A DNA stretch of 64,000 bases, from the NCBI GenBank assembly GCA_034416335.1, contig DAOULV010000017.1, positions 6,932 to 70,931 of the forward strand, given 5' to 3'. The stretch comes from MGML01 sp034416335 (GTDB lineage Bacteria > Chloroflexota > Dehalococcoidia > Dehalococcoidales > UBA2162). The stretch's first letter is position 1. The number at the start of each line of letters is the position of its first letter. The notes beneath the pieces are model-generated. The model was not told the DNA's origin. It searched no databases and saw only the letters and a program-made list of their open reading frames with translations. A program made the translations under genes and the position numbers. Shown piece by piece: positions 45,201-52,495 of the stretch.

Positions 45201-45212
45201 CAGGTAACTCAT
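42204..45212 (-). CDS. Giant PilX-like minor pilin/adhesin with jelly-roll domains
   Basis: A 1002-residue protein. The N-terminus RQRGQAFILVLILLGVGAALIV is PilX-like (short charged leader, hydrophobic helix, no canonical Glu5), followed by the YGMWRLKHEP stem. At least three 140-160-residue domains resemble MAM/carbohydrate-binding jelly rolls, centred on AEREVDLSGSSGEGPYISFWA, AERAVDLSTYSGNGPYLYFWA and EEYDLPAGADNTFIDIRFY. DUF11-like stretches (LAVDKTSDPEIVYPYEQTTVNYTI) separate them. The C-terminus is Trp-rich. It overlaps the preceding prepilin gene by 17 bases. A pilus-tip adhesin like PilY1 is likely (inference). Confidence 0.8.
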   Translation of the reverse strand: MSYLSNRQRGQAFILVLILLGVGAALIVPFLLTTDTVSKSRQLYGQSIKEDFAADAAVEYGMWRLKHEPGFADNLPIGSESDPFYITLNGITANTTVTAQTLEFELSGQELAGPADGEIYFKVKKTVVATAAYNSLAADGFEVAGPGCSDGNDGTGSWNDDWSFSGDWAIINYNEYEGDCALWLEGDDNSYPGDGYAEREVDLSGSSGEGPYISFWARVSSFESAHGDAAYFKVSTDGESWTTLRTFTENDNGNYENYQYDLSSYGAPSSFYIAFETHLNSSYDDFYVDLIEFTNYEEVETVEPGVDTVFTYYVSLKCLDPDGCTLDSIWDELPERGPSDDYMVYVDDSTDWDVIEYDTFAFDGFETSGDTGPWIGDWSLSGSAYETTSGEYDGDRCLRLDGEYGSSDGYAERAVDLSTYSGNGPYLYFWARMWLWYGDFLNLKVSTDGVEWDTLETFDVQDGDDQYHQHWYDLSDYGNPSTFYIAFEMDASSYWRDNCAFRLDNVEISSSQSPVGGEWPIPPFDPTGFSTPGSGSEEFQLLEWDFETAGYSDISFDYGEERLLSFQAHEALDEGTYCNRIYVTDSDGSWPYFNEEEASIVNSATAKIIVGDPEETNCSDGKLAVDKTSDPEIVYPYEQTTVNYTITIENVDTVPISIYEIEDWLPATGSTLSEEGFMYVDDSASGRIIGRESYPVLFFDGFNRWDSNTVQCWTESESNSANCQIDNDRVELQIDGRITQSNISTENYTNIVFSYDWTGRYECESTDRLYVDWKPSANSTWLNLGNHNIDTESWHNEEYDLPAGADNTFIDIRFYVDSDYGDEEGRIDNVRISSSVASPDTPVCMPDDNEGTDFMSEQWEAGWPYYEYRWSITWDFSHYPGSSDQVWDFCDQSSENGFCYLYPYEDYNPTLELQPGEILEIVFQAEGTLTYSGSYFNEVFVKINEGGYWGEYDEWIYSWPTGTVIVPQYDLEAETLNSVLRANAMISPEGHWWRSWVWWWRR

Positions 45213-45693
45213 CGGTCCTCATATTAACCGTAATAATCCTGTTGACCGCGGATTCGGGTAATCCCGGCTGCGAGGTCAAATTGACGGTAAAAGCCCTGTT
45301 GCTGAAGGTAAAGCCGATATATGTAATATATCTTCCGACAATGGTAACCTGGCCATCACAATTTCTGTACAATGTGGTGTTCGACGTATAGTAACTCGCG
45401 GCGTGGTCAATTTGTTCCAGGTCCGCCGCCCAGTGCGTCAGATCACTCCACTCAAGGGTTACATAGGACACTGGCTCACTGTCTGGCGACAGGTCGGAGT
45501 CCTGAGCCATAACCAGGTCCTGGGAAAGCAGGTGAATAGCCAGGTCTATATCATTTATGGCAATACTTCTCTGGGCTATTTCTACGCGTCCCTGGGTAAT
45601 CTGATAGTAACTTGAGACTATCACGAATAATACGACCGCACCGATCGGCAGGGCGACAAGTAATTCAATCAGTGTAAATCCGTTTTTTTTCAT
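45196..45693 (-). CDS. PilW-like minor prepilin
   Basis: Start at ATG 45693, giving MKKNGFTLIELLVALPIG with a normal prepilin cleavage site after Gly5 (165 residues). The mature part (YYQITQGRVEIAQRS, then LAIHLLSQDLVMAQ) is typical of PilW/GspJ-type minor pilins that prime fibre assembly. It overlaps the PilV-like gene by 4 bases and the adhesin by 17, so all three are translationally coupled. Confidence 0.87.
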   Translation of the reverse strand: MKKNGFTLIELLVALPIGAVVLFVIVSSYYQITQGRVEIAQRSIAINDIDLAIHLLSQDLVMAQDSDLSPDSEPVSYVTLEWSDLTHWAADLEQIDHAASYYTSNTTLYRNCDGQVTIVGRYITYIGFTFSNRAFTVNLTSQPGLPESAVNRIITVNMRTDELPE

Positions 45694-46118
45694 TGTATTG
45701 CCTTGTAGCACGACACAGCGAGTACCAATTTACTGCCGTGGTAAACGGATACCGTTATTTCCTGGATTGTAGAAAAGGGGTCTTGTTCAACCAGCTGACT
45801 GAGAGGAACACAGTTATCGGTTGTACCGATACAGGTCGGCGAAGTGGAATTTATCGACATTGAATATCGTTCCGGGACGTCTACCACGATGCTGTATTCG
45901 CCCAGTTCATTGAAATCGGTTTTTTTAATATATTCAAGCTGGGAACGAATTAGAATCTCAGCAGTCTGGAGGTCGTTCAATGTTCCGACATTCCGGTATC
46001 CGGTAGCTATTGCACTCATAAATACCACGCCGATAGCTGCCAGGATAGCGGCTGCTACCAGGTTTTCAATAAGGGTAATCCCCTGTTGATTGCGATAGCG
46101 ATTAATCCACTTTTTCAT
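45690..46118 (-). CDS. PilV-like minor prepilin
   Basis: The frame is open from ATG 46190, but the Met at 46118 gives a usual prepilin leader (MKKWINRYRNQQG, then ITLIENLVAAAILA). The mature protein keeps Glu5 (ITLIE). The 142-residue product matches the PilV/GspI type. It lies 82 bases after the PilC gene. Confidence 0.84.
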   Translation of the reverse strand: MKKWINRYRNQQGITLIENLVAAAILAAIGVVFMSAIATGYRNVGTLNDLQTAEILIRSQLEYIKKTDFNELGEYSIVVDVPERYSMSINSTSPTCIGTTDNCVPLSQLVEQDPFSTIQEITVSVYHGSKLVLAVSCYKAIQ

Positions 46119-46200
46119 CAACTGTGTCAAAATCACACCTGCACTGGATACTTGCGGTTTTATTTTGATAATAAATGATGTTTCATGCACACCTCAGCCT

Positions 46201-47448
46201 TTAGAAAGCCTGGGTTATGCTGTACATTGGCATGAGAACGGATATCGCGATAAAACCTACGAATCCGGCAATGAATATGGTGCTAAGGGGACCGATAGCC
46301 GATATCAGGCTGGTCATCTTGTCATCGGCCGTTACCTCGTAAAAATCAGCCACTACTCCCATAGTGAAATCGAGTGTATTGCTTTCTTCTCCTACAATTA
46401 CCATCTGAAGAAGCAGAGAGGGAAACAGTTCGACACGTGACATCGGGTCGGAAAGGCCTTCTCCCAGAATTAATCCTTCATTAACCCGGTTCAAGGCGTC
46501 GCGGAGATATCTGTTATCCGTGGATTGAGGCATCAACTCCATAATTTCCTGCAGGCTTAATCCAGCGGTTATCAGCACCGACATCGTACGGCTGAAGCGT
46601 GCCAGTTCATTCATTAACATCGGAGGGCCTATCAGAGGGGCGGTCAGCTTTAGCCGGTCCAGAATACGTCTTCCGGTAGGCTGCTTTACAAGCCAGATAA
46701 TAACTGCCGCTAATACGGAACCAACTACCAGGAAAACCAGAGGGTAGTGAGTAATTGCATTCGTTATACCTATCAGGATACGGGTAGGTAACGGCAACTC
46801 AACACCTAACTGTAAGAACAGACCTATCATTCTCGGCATAACCGCTACGATCAGGACAACACCTACAACCAGACCTACACTCAGGATTATCATCGGATAG
46901 GTCAAAGCCTTTCCGGCTTTTCTGGTAATTTCACCCTGTTTTTCCATAAAGTCGGCCATGCTGTTAAGAGTTAATTCCAGGTTGCCGGTCCTTTCGCCGA
47001 CGGCAATTGTTCTGGCATAGACCTCGCTGAAAGCCTTATTACTTTTCGCCACCGCCTGCGAAAAGGAACTGCCGGCACGAAGGTCGTTTATCATAGATTC
47101 GAGTATCTTTGCGAAGGATCTGCCGGTACTCACCTGCCCCTGAAGTATTTCAAGAGCCGGCAGGAGGGAAACACCCGATCTCAGGAGAGTGGCCAGCTGC
47201 CGTGAGAAAATAATAACGTCCTTCGGCTTAACATGAAACAGGGACGGCAGAGCTTCTTCAAGACTCCACATGGAAGGAACAACTTCAACGTTGACAGGGG
47301 TATATCCCTGGGTAACCAGAGTCCTTTCAACCTCTATCTCGGTCGTAGCTTTAATTGTCCCTTTTACCGTTTTACCCTGTGAGGTTGTAGCCTCATAACG
47401 GTAGTTTATTAGGTTTTTTTTCTCGGCGGTATTTACTGTCTGTGCCAT
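46201..47448 (-). CDS. pilC: PilC/GspF inner-membrane platform protein
   Basis: A 415-residue protein with AAGGGATAATA upstream. An N-terminal cytoplasmic part (NYRYEATTSQGKTVKGTI) leads to two T2SF domains, each with FSRQLATLLRSGVSLLPAL- or FSRTMSVLITAGLSLQEIM-type helices near 75 and 275, and three membrane helices (about 180-200, 230-255, 385-405). It anchors the ATPase PilB for pilus extension, and lies 10 bases behind pilB. Confidence 0.95.
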   Translation of the reverse strand: MAQTVNTAEKKNLINYRYEATTSQGKTVKGTIKATTEIEVERTLVTQGYTPVNVEVVPSMWSLEEALPSLFHVKPKDVIIFSRQLATLLRSGVSLLPALEILQGQVSTGRSFAKILESMINDLRAGSSFSQAVAKSNKAFSEVYARTIAVGERTGNLELTLNSMADFMEKQGEITRKAGKALTYPMIILSVGLVVGVVLIVAVMPRMIGLFLQLGVELPLPTRILIGITNAITHYPLVFLVVGSVLAAVIIWLVKQPTGRRILDRLKLTAPLIGPPMLMNELARFSRTMSVLITAGLSLQEIMELMPQSTDNRYLRDALNRVNEGLILGEGLSDPMSRVELFPSLLLQMVIVGEESNTLDFTMGVVADFYEVTADDKMTSLISAIGPLSTIFIAGFVGFIAISVLMPMYSITQAF

Positions 47449-47458
47449 TATTATCCCT

Positions 47459-49162
47459 TTAACCTATAGAGAATACGTTTCTGATGACTTCATACGGGGT
47501 AGTGATTCCCTGTTTTACCTTGAGCATCCCGTCATGCCACAGTGACGTGGTGCCTTCCTTAGTTGCCTGGTCTCTTATATCATCGGTACTGGCGCCAGTA
47601 AGGACCATTCTTCGTATCGATTCACTCATCAGCATTACTTCGAATATACCGGCACGGCCGAGATAACCTGTATTGGCACAGAAATTGCACCCCGCTCCGA
47701 CGAGGAATTCCGAACGTTTTTCCTGCATTTCCTCTTCGTATGCAAGCTGTTCGTCTTCCGGAACCTGTGTCGGGCGTGAACAGTAAGGACAGACACGCCT
47801 TACCATTCTCTGGGCAGTGATACCGACAACGGCTGAAGACAGGAGGAACGCCTCTACTCCGAGGTCTATCATTCTGTAGACAACGCTTGCCGTGTCATTA
47901 GCGTGTACGGACGATAAAACTAGATGGCCTGTCAGTGAAGCCTGAGTAGCAATCTGAGCAGTTTCCTGGTCTCGAATCTCACCGACAAGGATGACATCCG
48001 GGTCAAGTCGCATTGCAGCCCTCAATCCCGTAGCGAAGGTGAGTCCGGCGGCGGGATTTACCTGCATCTGGTTGATGTTATTAAACCTGTATTCAACAGG
48101 GTCTTCGATGGTCAGGATGTTACGCCCGACATTGTCAAGCTGGTTAACCGTAGCGTACTGGGTAGTGGTTTTACCGGAGCCGGTCGGACCGGATATTAAT
48201 ATCATTCCGAAAGGGCTTTTAACCATTAAAAGGTATTTTTCCAGGGTGTCCGGTAGAAAACCGATTTCCGCCAGCGGGAGGAATGCAAATGCCTTGTCCA
48301 GGACTCTGAGTACCACCATTTCACCATATACCGTAGCCGTGGTGGCTACGCGGATATCTACGTCCCTGTCTCCCATATCAAAGGTAATCTGTCCGTCCTG
48401 GGGACGGCGTCTCTCGGCGATGTTCAGCCCGGCCATAATCTTTACACGTGAAAGCAGCGGGGGGTGAACACTGAGAGGCAGTGACATAACATCGTGCAGG
48501 ATACCATCGATTCTGTACCGAACCCGAAGTTTATCTTCCTGAGGTTCTATATGAATATCCGAACACCGGTCTCTGACAGCCTGTTTTATCAACAGGTCGA
48601 TTGCCCGGACAACAGGTGCCTGAGCGATCGCTTCTGCGGATACACGAGCTTCGGTTGTTACTCTGGCTCTCTGGAATCTTGTAGGGATCTGGCTCAACTG
48701 CTGTTCGATTTCACTTCCTACCCTGTAGGTGAGATCGATCATTTCCTGAATATCCTGGAATGTGCTCAGTACCGGCTCTATCCTTTTCCTGGTAAAAGCA
48801 GCAAGTTCCTCTATAGCCTGGACATCCCTCGGGTCTTCCATCGCCATTACCAGGGTACCGTCGGTAACATCGATAGGAATGACGCTGTATTTCCTGGCAA
48901 TCTGTTCGGGAACCAGAGCTATTGCTGCAGGTTTTACACCTTCTCTCCTCAGGTTTACAAAAGGTATTTTAAGCTGCAAACTCGTGAAAAATGCCAGTTG
49001 CTGGGGAGTGACCAGACGTTCTTGAAGCAGAATTCTCTCGATTTTCTGGTTATCTTTCGACTGTAGTTCCTTAATATGATTAAGATGCTCTTCGGTAATC
49101 AGCTTGGCTTCGACAAGCATTTCACCGAGGTCTTTGGACGGACTTTTCTCTGTTGTCGCCAT
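47459..49162 (-). CDS. pilB: PilB/GspE type IV pilus assembly ATPase
   Basis: A 567-residue ATPase with GGGGAGGAG upstream. An N-terminal MshEN-type domain (1-150, LGEMLVEAKLITEEHL) may bind c-di-GMP. The ATPase core has Walker A GPTGSGKTTT near 325, the Asp box, Walker B ILVGEIRDQETAQIA near 390, and a tetra-Cys zinc site (CPYC and CNFC) near 460-500. It drives polymerisation of the pilins. No pilT retraction ATPase is in this window. Confidence 0.96.
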   Translation of the reverse strand: MATTEKSPSKDLGEMLVEAKLITEEHLNHIKELQSKDNQKIERILLQERLVTPQQLAFFTSLQLKIPFVNLRREGVKPAAIALVPEQIARKYSVIPIDVTDGTLVMAMEDPRDVQAIEELAAFTRKRIEPVLSTFQDIQEMIDLTYRVGSEIEQQLSQIPTRFQRARVTTEARVSAEAIAQAPVVRAIDLLIKQAVRDRCSDIHIEPQEDKLRVRYRIDGILHDVMSLPLSVHPPLLSRVKIMAGLNIAERRRPQDGQITFDMGDRDVDIRVATTATVYGEMVVLRVLDKAFAFLPLAEIGFLPDTLEKYLLMVKSPFGMILISGPTGSGKTTTQYATVNQLDNVGRNILTIEDPVEYRFNNINQMQVNPAAGLTFATGLRAAMRLDPDVILVGEIRDQETAQIATQASLTGHLVLSSVHANDTASVVYRMIDLGVEAFLLSSAVVGITAQRMVRRVCPYCSRPTQVPEDEQLAYEEEMQEKRSEFLVGAGCNFCANTGYLGRAGIFEVMLMSESIRRMVLTGASTDDIRDQATKEGTTSLWHDGMLKVKQGITTPYEVIRNVFSIG

Positions 49163-49220
49163 ACTCCTCCCCTCGCTAACTAAACCTCGATTTACAGGTA
49201 TACATCTCTCAAGTTATGGT

Positions 49221-50147
49221 TTATTTTGCCTTTAAAAGAAGATCTATTCTTTTTATGTTCTTTTTATTTCCTCCCATTAATACTTTGGAAGGTTTAACCG
49301 ATAAATCATTGTCCTGAGATTCCAGAGTAGTTACTTCTAGTTCCTTTATTCCGGATATAATATCAAGCAGGGGAAGGGGTTTTTCCAAGTCAACCGTAAT
49401 TATTGTCCCTTTGTCCCAGGAACCTGTGGTATACATTATCTTTATCTCGGGAGTCATCTGAAGACTATTATACAATCTGGACACAGCCGCCGGGTCGACA
49501 GGAGTCGAAATAACCAGTTCGACTTCGTTGGCGTACAGCGCATTTCGGTCCATGTCCTTAGTAACGAGCGTATTTTCTTCCGTTTCCGTATCCGCTTGTT
49601 TGTTGGTTCCGTCAGCAGGTTTTTCAACGGAAGAAGATTCTGTTTCAGTGGCGGAAGTTTCATCTTCCGCGACGATCGTATCGATTTCCTCATCACTTCC
49701 GGTTTCTGAGACCGGTTCGGAGACGGTTTCCGTTCCGGGTTCTTCCGGTTCCGATGCAGGTGATTCGGCAACCGTTTCAGATATCTCTTCGGTAACGGGC
49801 TCAGGGTCTGCAGTTAGAATCGACTGTTCCTGTTGTTGCGCCTCTGTCTGCTCGGGTTCGATAACTTCCCGGAATTTTTCCAGTTCAATTACTGTGGGTG
49901 AGATATCGGTATCGTCCAGTACCGCCTGTTTTTTAATCCGGGCAATTTCATCTGCAGCTTCTTTCTCGGCTCTTAACTTGATACTTTCGACAAGCTGTTC
50001 GGCATCCGTCAATGCCCTGTCTACAAGAGCCCGGACAATCTCGGACGAGCCCTTCCCGGACATACTTCGTTTTTTACCGTTTTTCTTTACGACTTTCTTG
50101 TTGTCCTGTTGACTTCTTCCGATTTTCATGGTCCAGAAACTGGACAT
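49221..50147 (-). CDS. First protein of the pilus operon, with a C-terminal domain shared with a response regulator
   Basis: A 308-residue protein. Residues 1-80 are basic and helical (ALTDAEQLVESIKLRAEKEA, a coiled coil). Residues 85-200 are an acidic low-complexity linker rich in Glu, Thr and Ser. Residues about 207-308 form a compact beta-alpha-beta domain with GSWDKGTIITVDLEKPLPLL, VTTL and KRIDLLLKAK. This domain matches the C-terminal part of the response regulator at 55416-56276, where GAWEEGTIMTIGLNKAALIT and RKTIFLTLER stand in the same places. The family is not recognised. The gene is 58 bases upstream of pilB, so a role in controlling PilB is plausible. Confidence 0.7.
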   Translation of the reverse strand: MSSFWTMKIGRSQQDNKKVVKKNGKKRSMSGKGSSEIVRALVDRALTDAEQLVESIKLRAEKEAADEIARIKKQAVLDDTDISPTVIELEKFREVIEPEQTEAQQQEQSILTADPEPVTEEISETVAESPASEPEEPGTETVSEPVSETGSDEEIDTIVAEDETSATETESSSVEKPADGTNKQADTETEENTLVTKDMDRNALYANEVELVISTPVDPAAVSRLYNSLQMTPEIKIMYTTGSWDKGTIITVDLEKPLPLLDIISGIKELEVTTLESQDNDLSVKPSKVLMGGNKKNIKRIDLLLKAK

Positions 50148-50355
50148 TTATTGTACCTGCCTTGAAACAGAGTTATCCTATCGAACCTGCTTTATTATTT
50201 TAACAGAACCTGCCTGTACCGTGTATTATTCCATATTTTTAAGTACATTACCCCATTCTGTTTGAATATCTGAATTCAGAATACAGGTTCACATAAAATT
50301 TGTCAATCACTGTGTAAAAACGCATGTGATACGTTTGTATATTTGTGAAAAAAGC

Positions 50356-50384
50356 TTGACATATTACTATCAGTTACGTATTAT
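50356..50384 (+). promoter_or_regulatory. Promoter of the GH3-like gene
   Basis: Consensus TTGACA at 50356, a 17-base spacer and TATTAT at 50379, 43 bases before the GH3-like ATG. Confidence 0.75.
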
Positions 50385-50426
50385 CTGGATAAATTAGCGT
50401 GCCTGAAATATCTGGTGAGGTGAGAT

Positions 50427-52046
50427 ATGCCGACGGCAGATGAATTACTGGAACAGGGTAAAACAGATGAATTGTGGCAGAAATGTTGCGGATTTATAGA
50501 CTTAAGTATCAATGAATTTATGTCCATACAGGAACGTCTGTTACTTGAACAGATCGAAGCACTGAGTAATTGCGATCTTGGCGATCACGTGATGGGAGGG
50601 ATCAAGCCGCAAACAATCCAGGAATTCCAACAGAGTATCCGACCTACTACCTATGAAGACTACGCTGATTTTCTTCTGACACAAAAGGAAGAAACGCTGC
50701 CGGAAAAACCTTTAACTTGGATGCGTACTTCAGGCAGGTCCGGTGAATATCCGTTTAAGTGGGTACCTCTTTCCGGAAGAATGTATGAAGAACTTGGCGA
50801 TACCATGCTGGGAATAATGATATTCTGTGCCTGTAAGGGACGAGGGGATATTGCCTTGAAAAAGCACGATAAAGTCATTTATAACCTTGCCCCAAGACCC
50901 TACGGCGCCGGAGTATGGGCGGTTAGAGCCCAGGAGGTGTTTCCTTTCGATTTCATACCGCCTTTGACCGAAGCTGAAAAAATGTCATTCCAGGAGAGAA
51001 CACGCGAGGGGTTCAAACTGGCTTTATCCGAAGGAATCGATATGTTCTTCGGTCTCTCCAGTGTACTTGTTGCGGTGGGAAATCAATTCAGCCAGGGGGC
51101 GGGGACCAGTAATCTTAAGAGTCTGCTGTCTCAGCCGAAGGTACTGTTCAGGCTGGTAAAGGCTGTGGTAAAGAGTAAAATCGCCCGTCGTCCGCTGTAT
51201 CCGAAGGACGTATGGTCGCTAAAGGGTGTCGTCGCAATGGGTACGGATTCTTCCATATACAGGGAACAGGTCGAGGAGATGTGGGGCCACACGCCGCTTG
51301 ACGTATACGGCGCTACCGAAGCCAACGTAATCGCCGTTCAGACCTGGGACTTTAACGATATGACGTTCGTTCCGCACATTAATTTCCTCGAGTTTATACC
51401 TGAAGGAGAGTATCACCGGTGGAGGGAGGATCGGAACTATATACCGAAAGCTGTTATGCTTAATCAGGTGGAAGCAGGGAATAAATACGTAATAATGGTT
51501 ACCAACCTGATGGGCGGGCCGTTTGTTCGCTATGTTATAGGCGACCTTATTGAAATAACGTCACTCAGTAATGACGTTCTGAACATAGATATTCCACAGA
51601 TGGCATTCGTGGGGAGGATAGACGGCCTCATCGACATTGCCGGTTTTACCAGGATGACCGAAAAAACGATATGGCAGGCACTTGAAAATTCAGGGCTGCC
51701 TTATGCCGACTGGTCTATCAGGAAGGAAGATGAAGAAGATAGACCGATTATGCATATATACCTGGAGTTGAAAGATAATGAAATAACGGATGAAGTTCGT
51801 ACCGCGGAAATCCTGCACGAGGAACTATGCAGGCTCGATGGCGATTACGCACACCTTGAGAGTATGCTCGGACTGTTTCCACTGAGGGTGACCATCTTAC
51901 CCCCAGCGACGTTTTCGCAATATATGGCCAGACAGGAAGCTGCCGGGGCTGACCTTGCACATCTAAAACCACCGCATATGAATCCATCCGATAAGATTCT
52001 GGAGGCCTTACTGTCCGAGGTAGCCGAAGCTGCTCTCGTAGAATAG
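50427..52046 (+). CDS. GH3-family acyl-adenylate-forming enzyme (auxin-responsive GH3-like)
   Basis: A 539-residue protein with GAGGTGAGAT upstream. The order of blocks fits the GH3 / adenylate-forming superfamily: TYEDYADFL, WMRTSGRSGEYPFKWVPLS (the Thr/Ser-Gly phosphate loop, near 95), DVYGATEANVIAVQ (near 290, the usual Y-G-A-T/S-E AMP motif), and GPFVRYVIGDLIEI (near 375, the Asp motif). Plant GH3 enzymes join amino acids to acyl acids; in bacteria the substrates are mostly unknown. It is a single-gene unit between the pilus operon and the second kinase, and is followed by a terminator. Confidence 0.7.
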   Translation: MPTADELLEQGKTDELWQKCCGFIDLSINEFMSIQERLLLEQIEALSNCDLGDHVMGGIKPQTIQEFQQSIRPTTYEDYADFLLTQKEETLPEKPLTWMRTSGRSGEYPFKWVPLSGRMYEELGDTMLGIMIFCACKGRGDIALKKHDKVIYNLAPRPYGAGVWAVRAQEVFPFDFIPPLTEAEKMSFQERTREGFKLALSEGIDMFFGLSSVLVAVGNQFSQGAGTSNLKSLLSQPKVLFRLVKAVVKSKIARRPLYPKDVWSLKGVVAMGTDSSIYREQVEEMWGHTPLDVYGATEANVIAVQTWDFNDMTFVPHINFLEFIPEGEYHRWREDRNYIPKAVMLNQVEAGNKYVIMVTNLMGGPFVRYVIGDLIEITSLSNDVLNIDIPQMAFVGRIDGLIDIAGFTRMTEKTIWQALENSGLPYADWSIRKEDEEDRPIMHIYLELKDNEITDEVRTAEILHEELCRLDGDYAHLESMLGLFPLRVTILPPATFSQYMARQEAAGADLAHLKPPHMNPSDKILEALLSEVAEAALVE

Positions 52047-52074
52047 CAGAGTCAATATTCCCGAAAGGTAGAAG

Positions 52075-52098
52075 GCCGGGTTTATATGCCCGGCTTTT
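52075..52098 (+). terminator. Terminator after the GH3-like gene
   Basis: GCCGGG-TTTATATG-CCCGGC followed by TTTT. A second short hairpin (TGAGCC-TTTT-GGCTCA) lies at 52107-52122. The remaining bases up to 52370 show no gene. Confidence 0.85.
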
Positions 52099-52376
52099 CC
52101 GATATTTGAGCCTTTTGGCTCATACTCCTATCCCTTTGTTACTTTCGTTACTCTTTTCCAGTATCTATAATCCAGATTAGTACTATGGCCTTTTGTCTCT
52201 ATTTAGAAAGTGGTGAACGGGGGGATATTAAGGAAAGCTGCGATTCGGTATACGAGAGATGGCTCGGGTCATTGTAGTACTCCATATACGGTACACAAGG
52301 GCATTCAATTAACGGGCATATCCCGGTAGTTCTACCCTGAAGATTCTCCAACCAGGCATTTCAGACTTTCCGATTC

Positions 52377-52436
52377 TTTACGAAACTTTTATGAAACTTT
52401 TATGAAACCTTTAGTATCTTTACGTTCGTCTTTATG
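52377..52436 (+). promoter_or_regulatory. Second array of six TTTA half-sites (Pho-box-like) before the second kinase
   Basis: Copies start at 52377, 52388, 52399, 52410, 52419 and 52431 (TTTACG, TTTATG, TTTATG, TTTAGT, TTTACG, TTTATG), with steps 11, 11, 11, 9 and 12. These are identical to the steps at 34099-34158. Both arrays also end in TTATTAAAG- or TATTAAAG-like sequence before the gene. Confidence 0.65.
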
Positions 52437-52495
52437 ACCGTATGCTAGATTTATTAAAGAATATACGCTGGAAACATATACAGGGGACACTGTAA

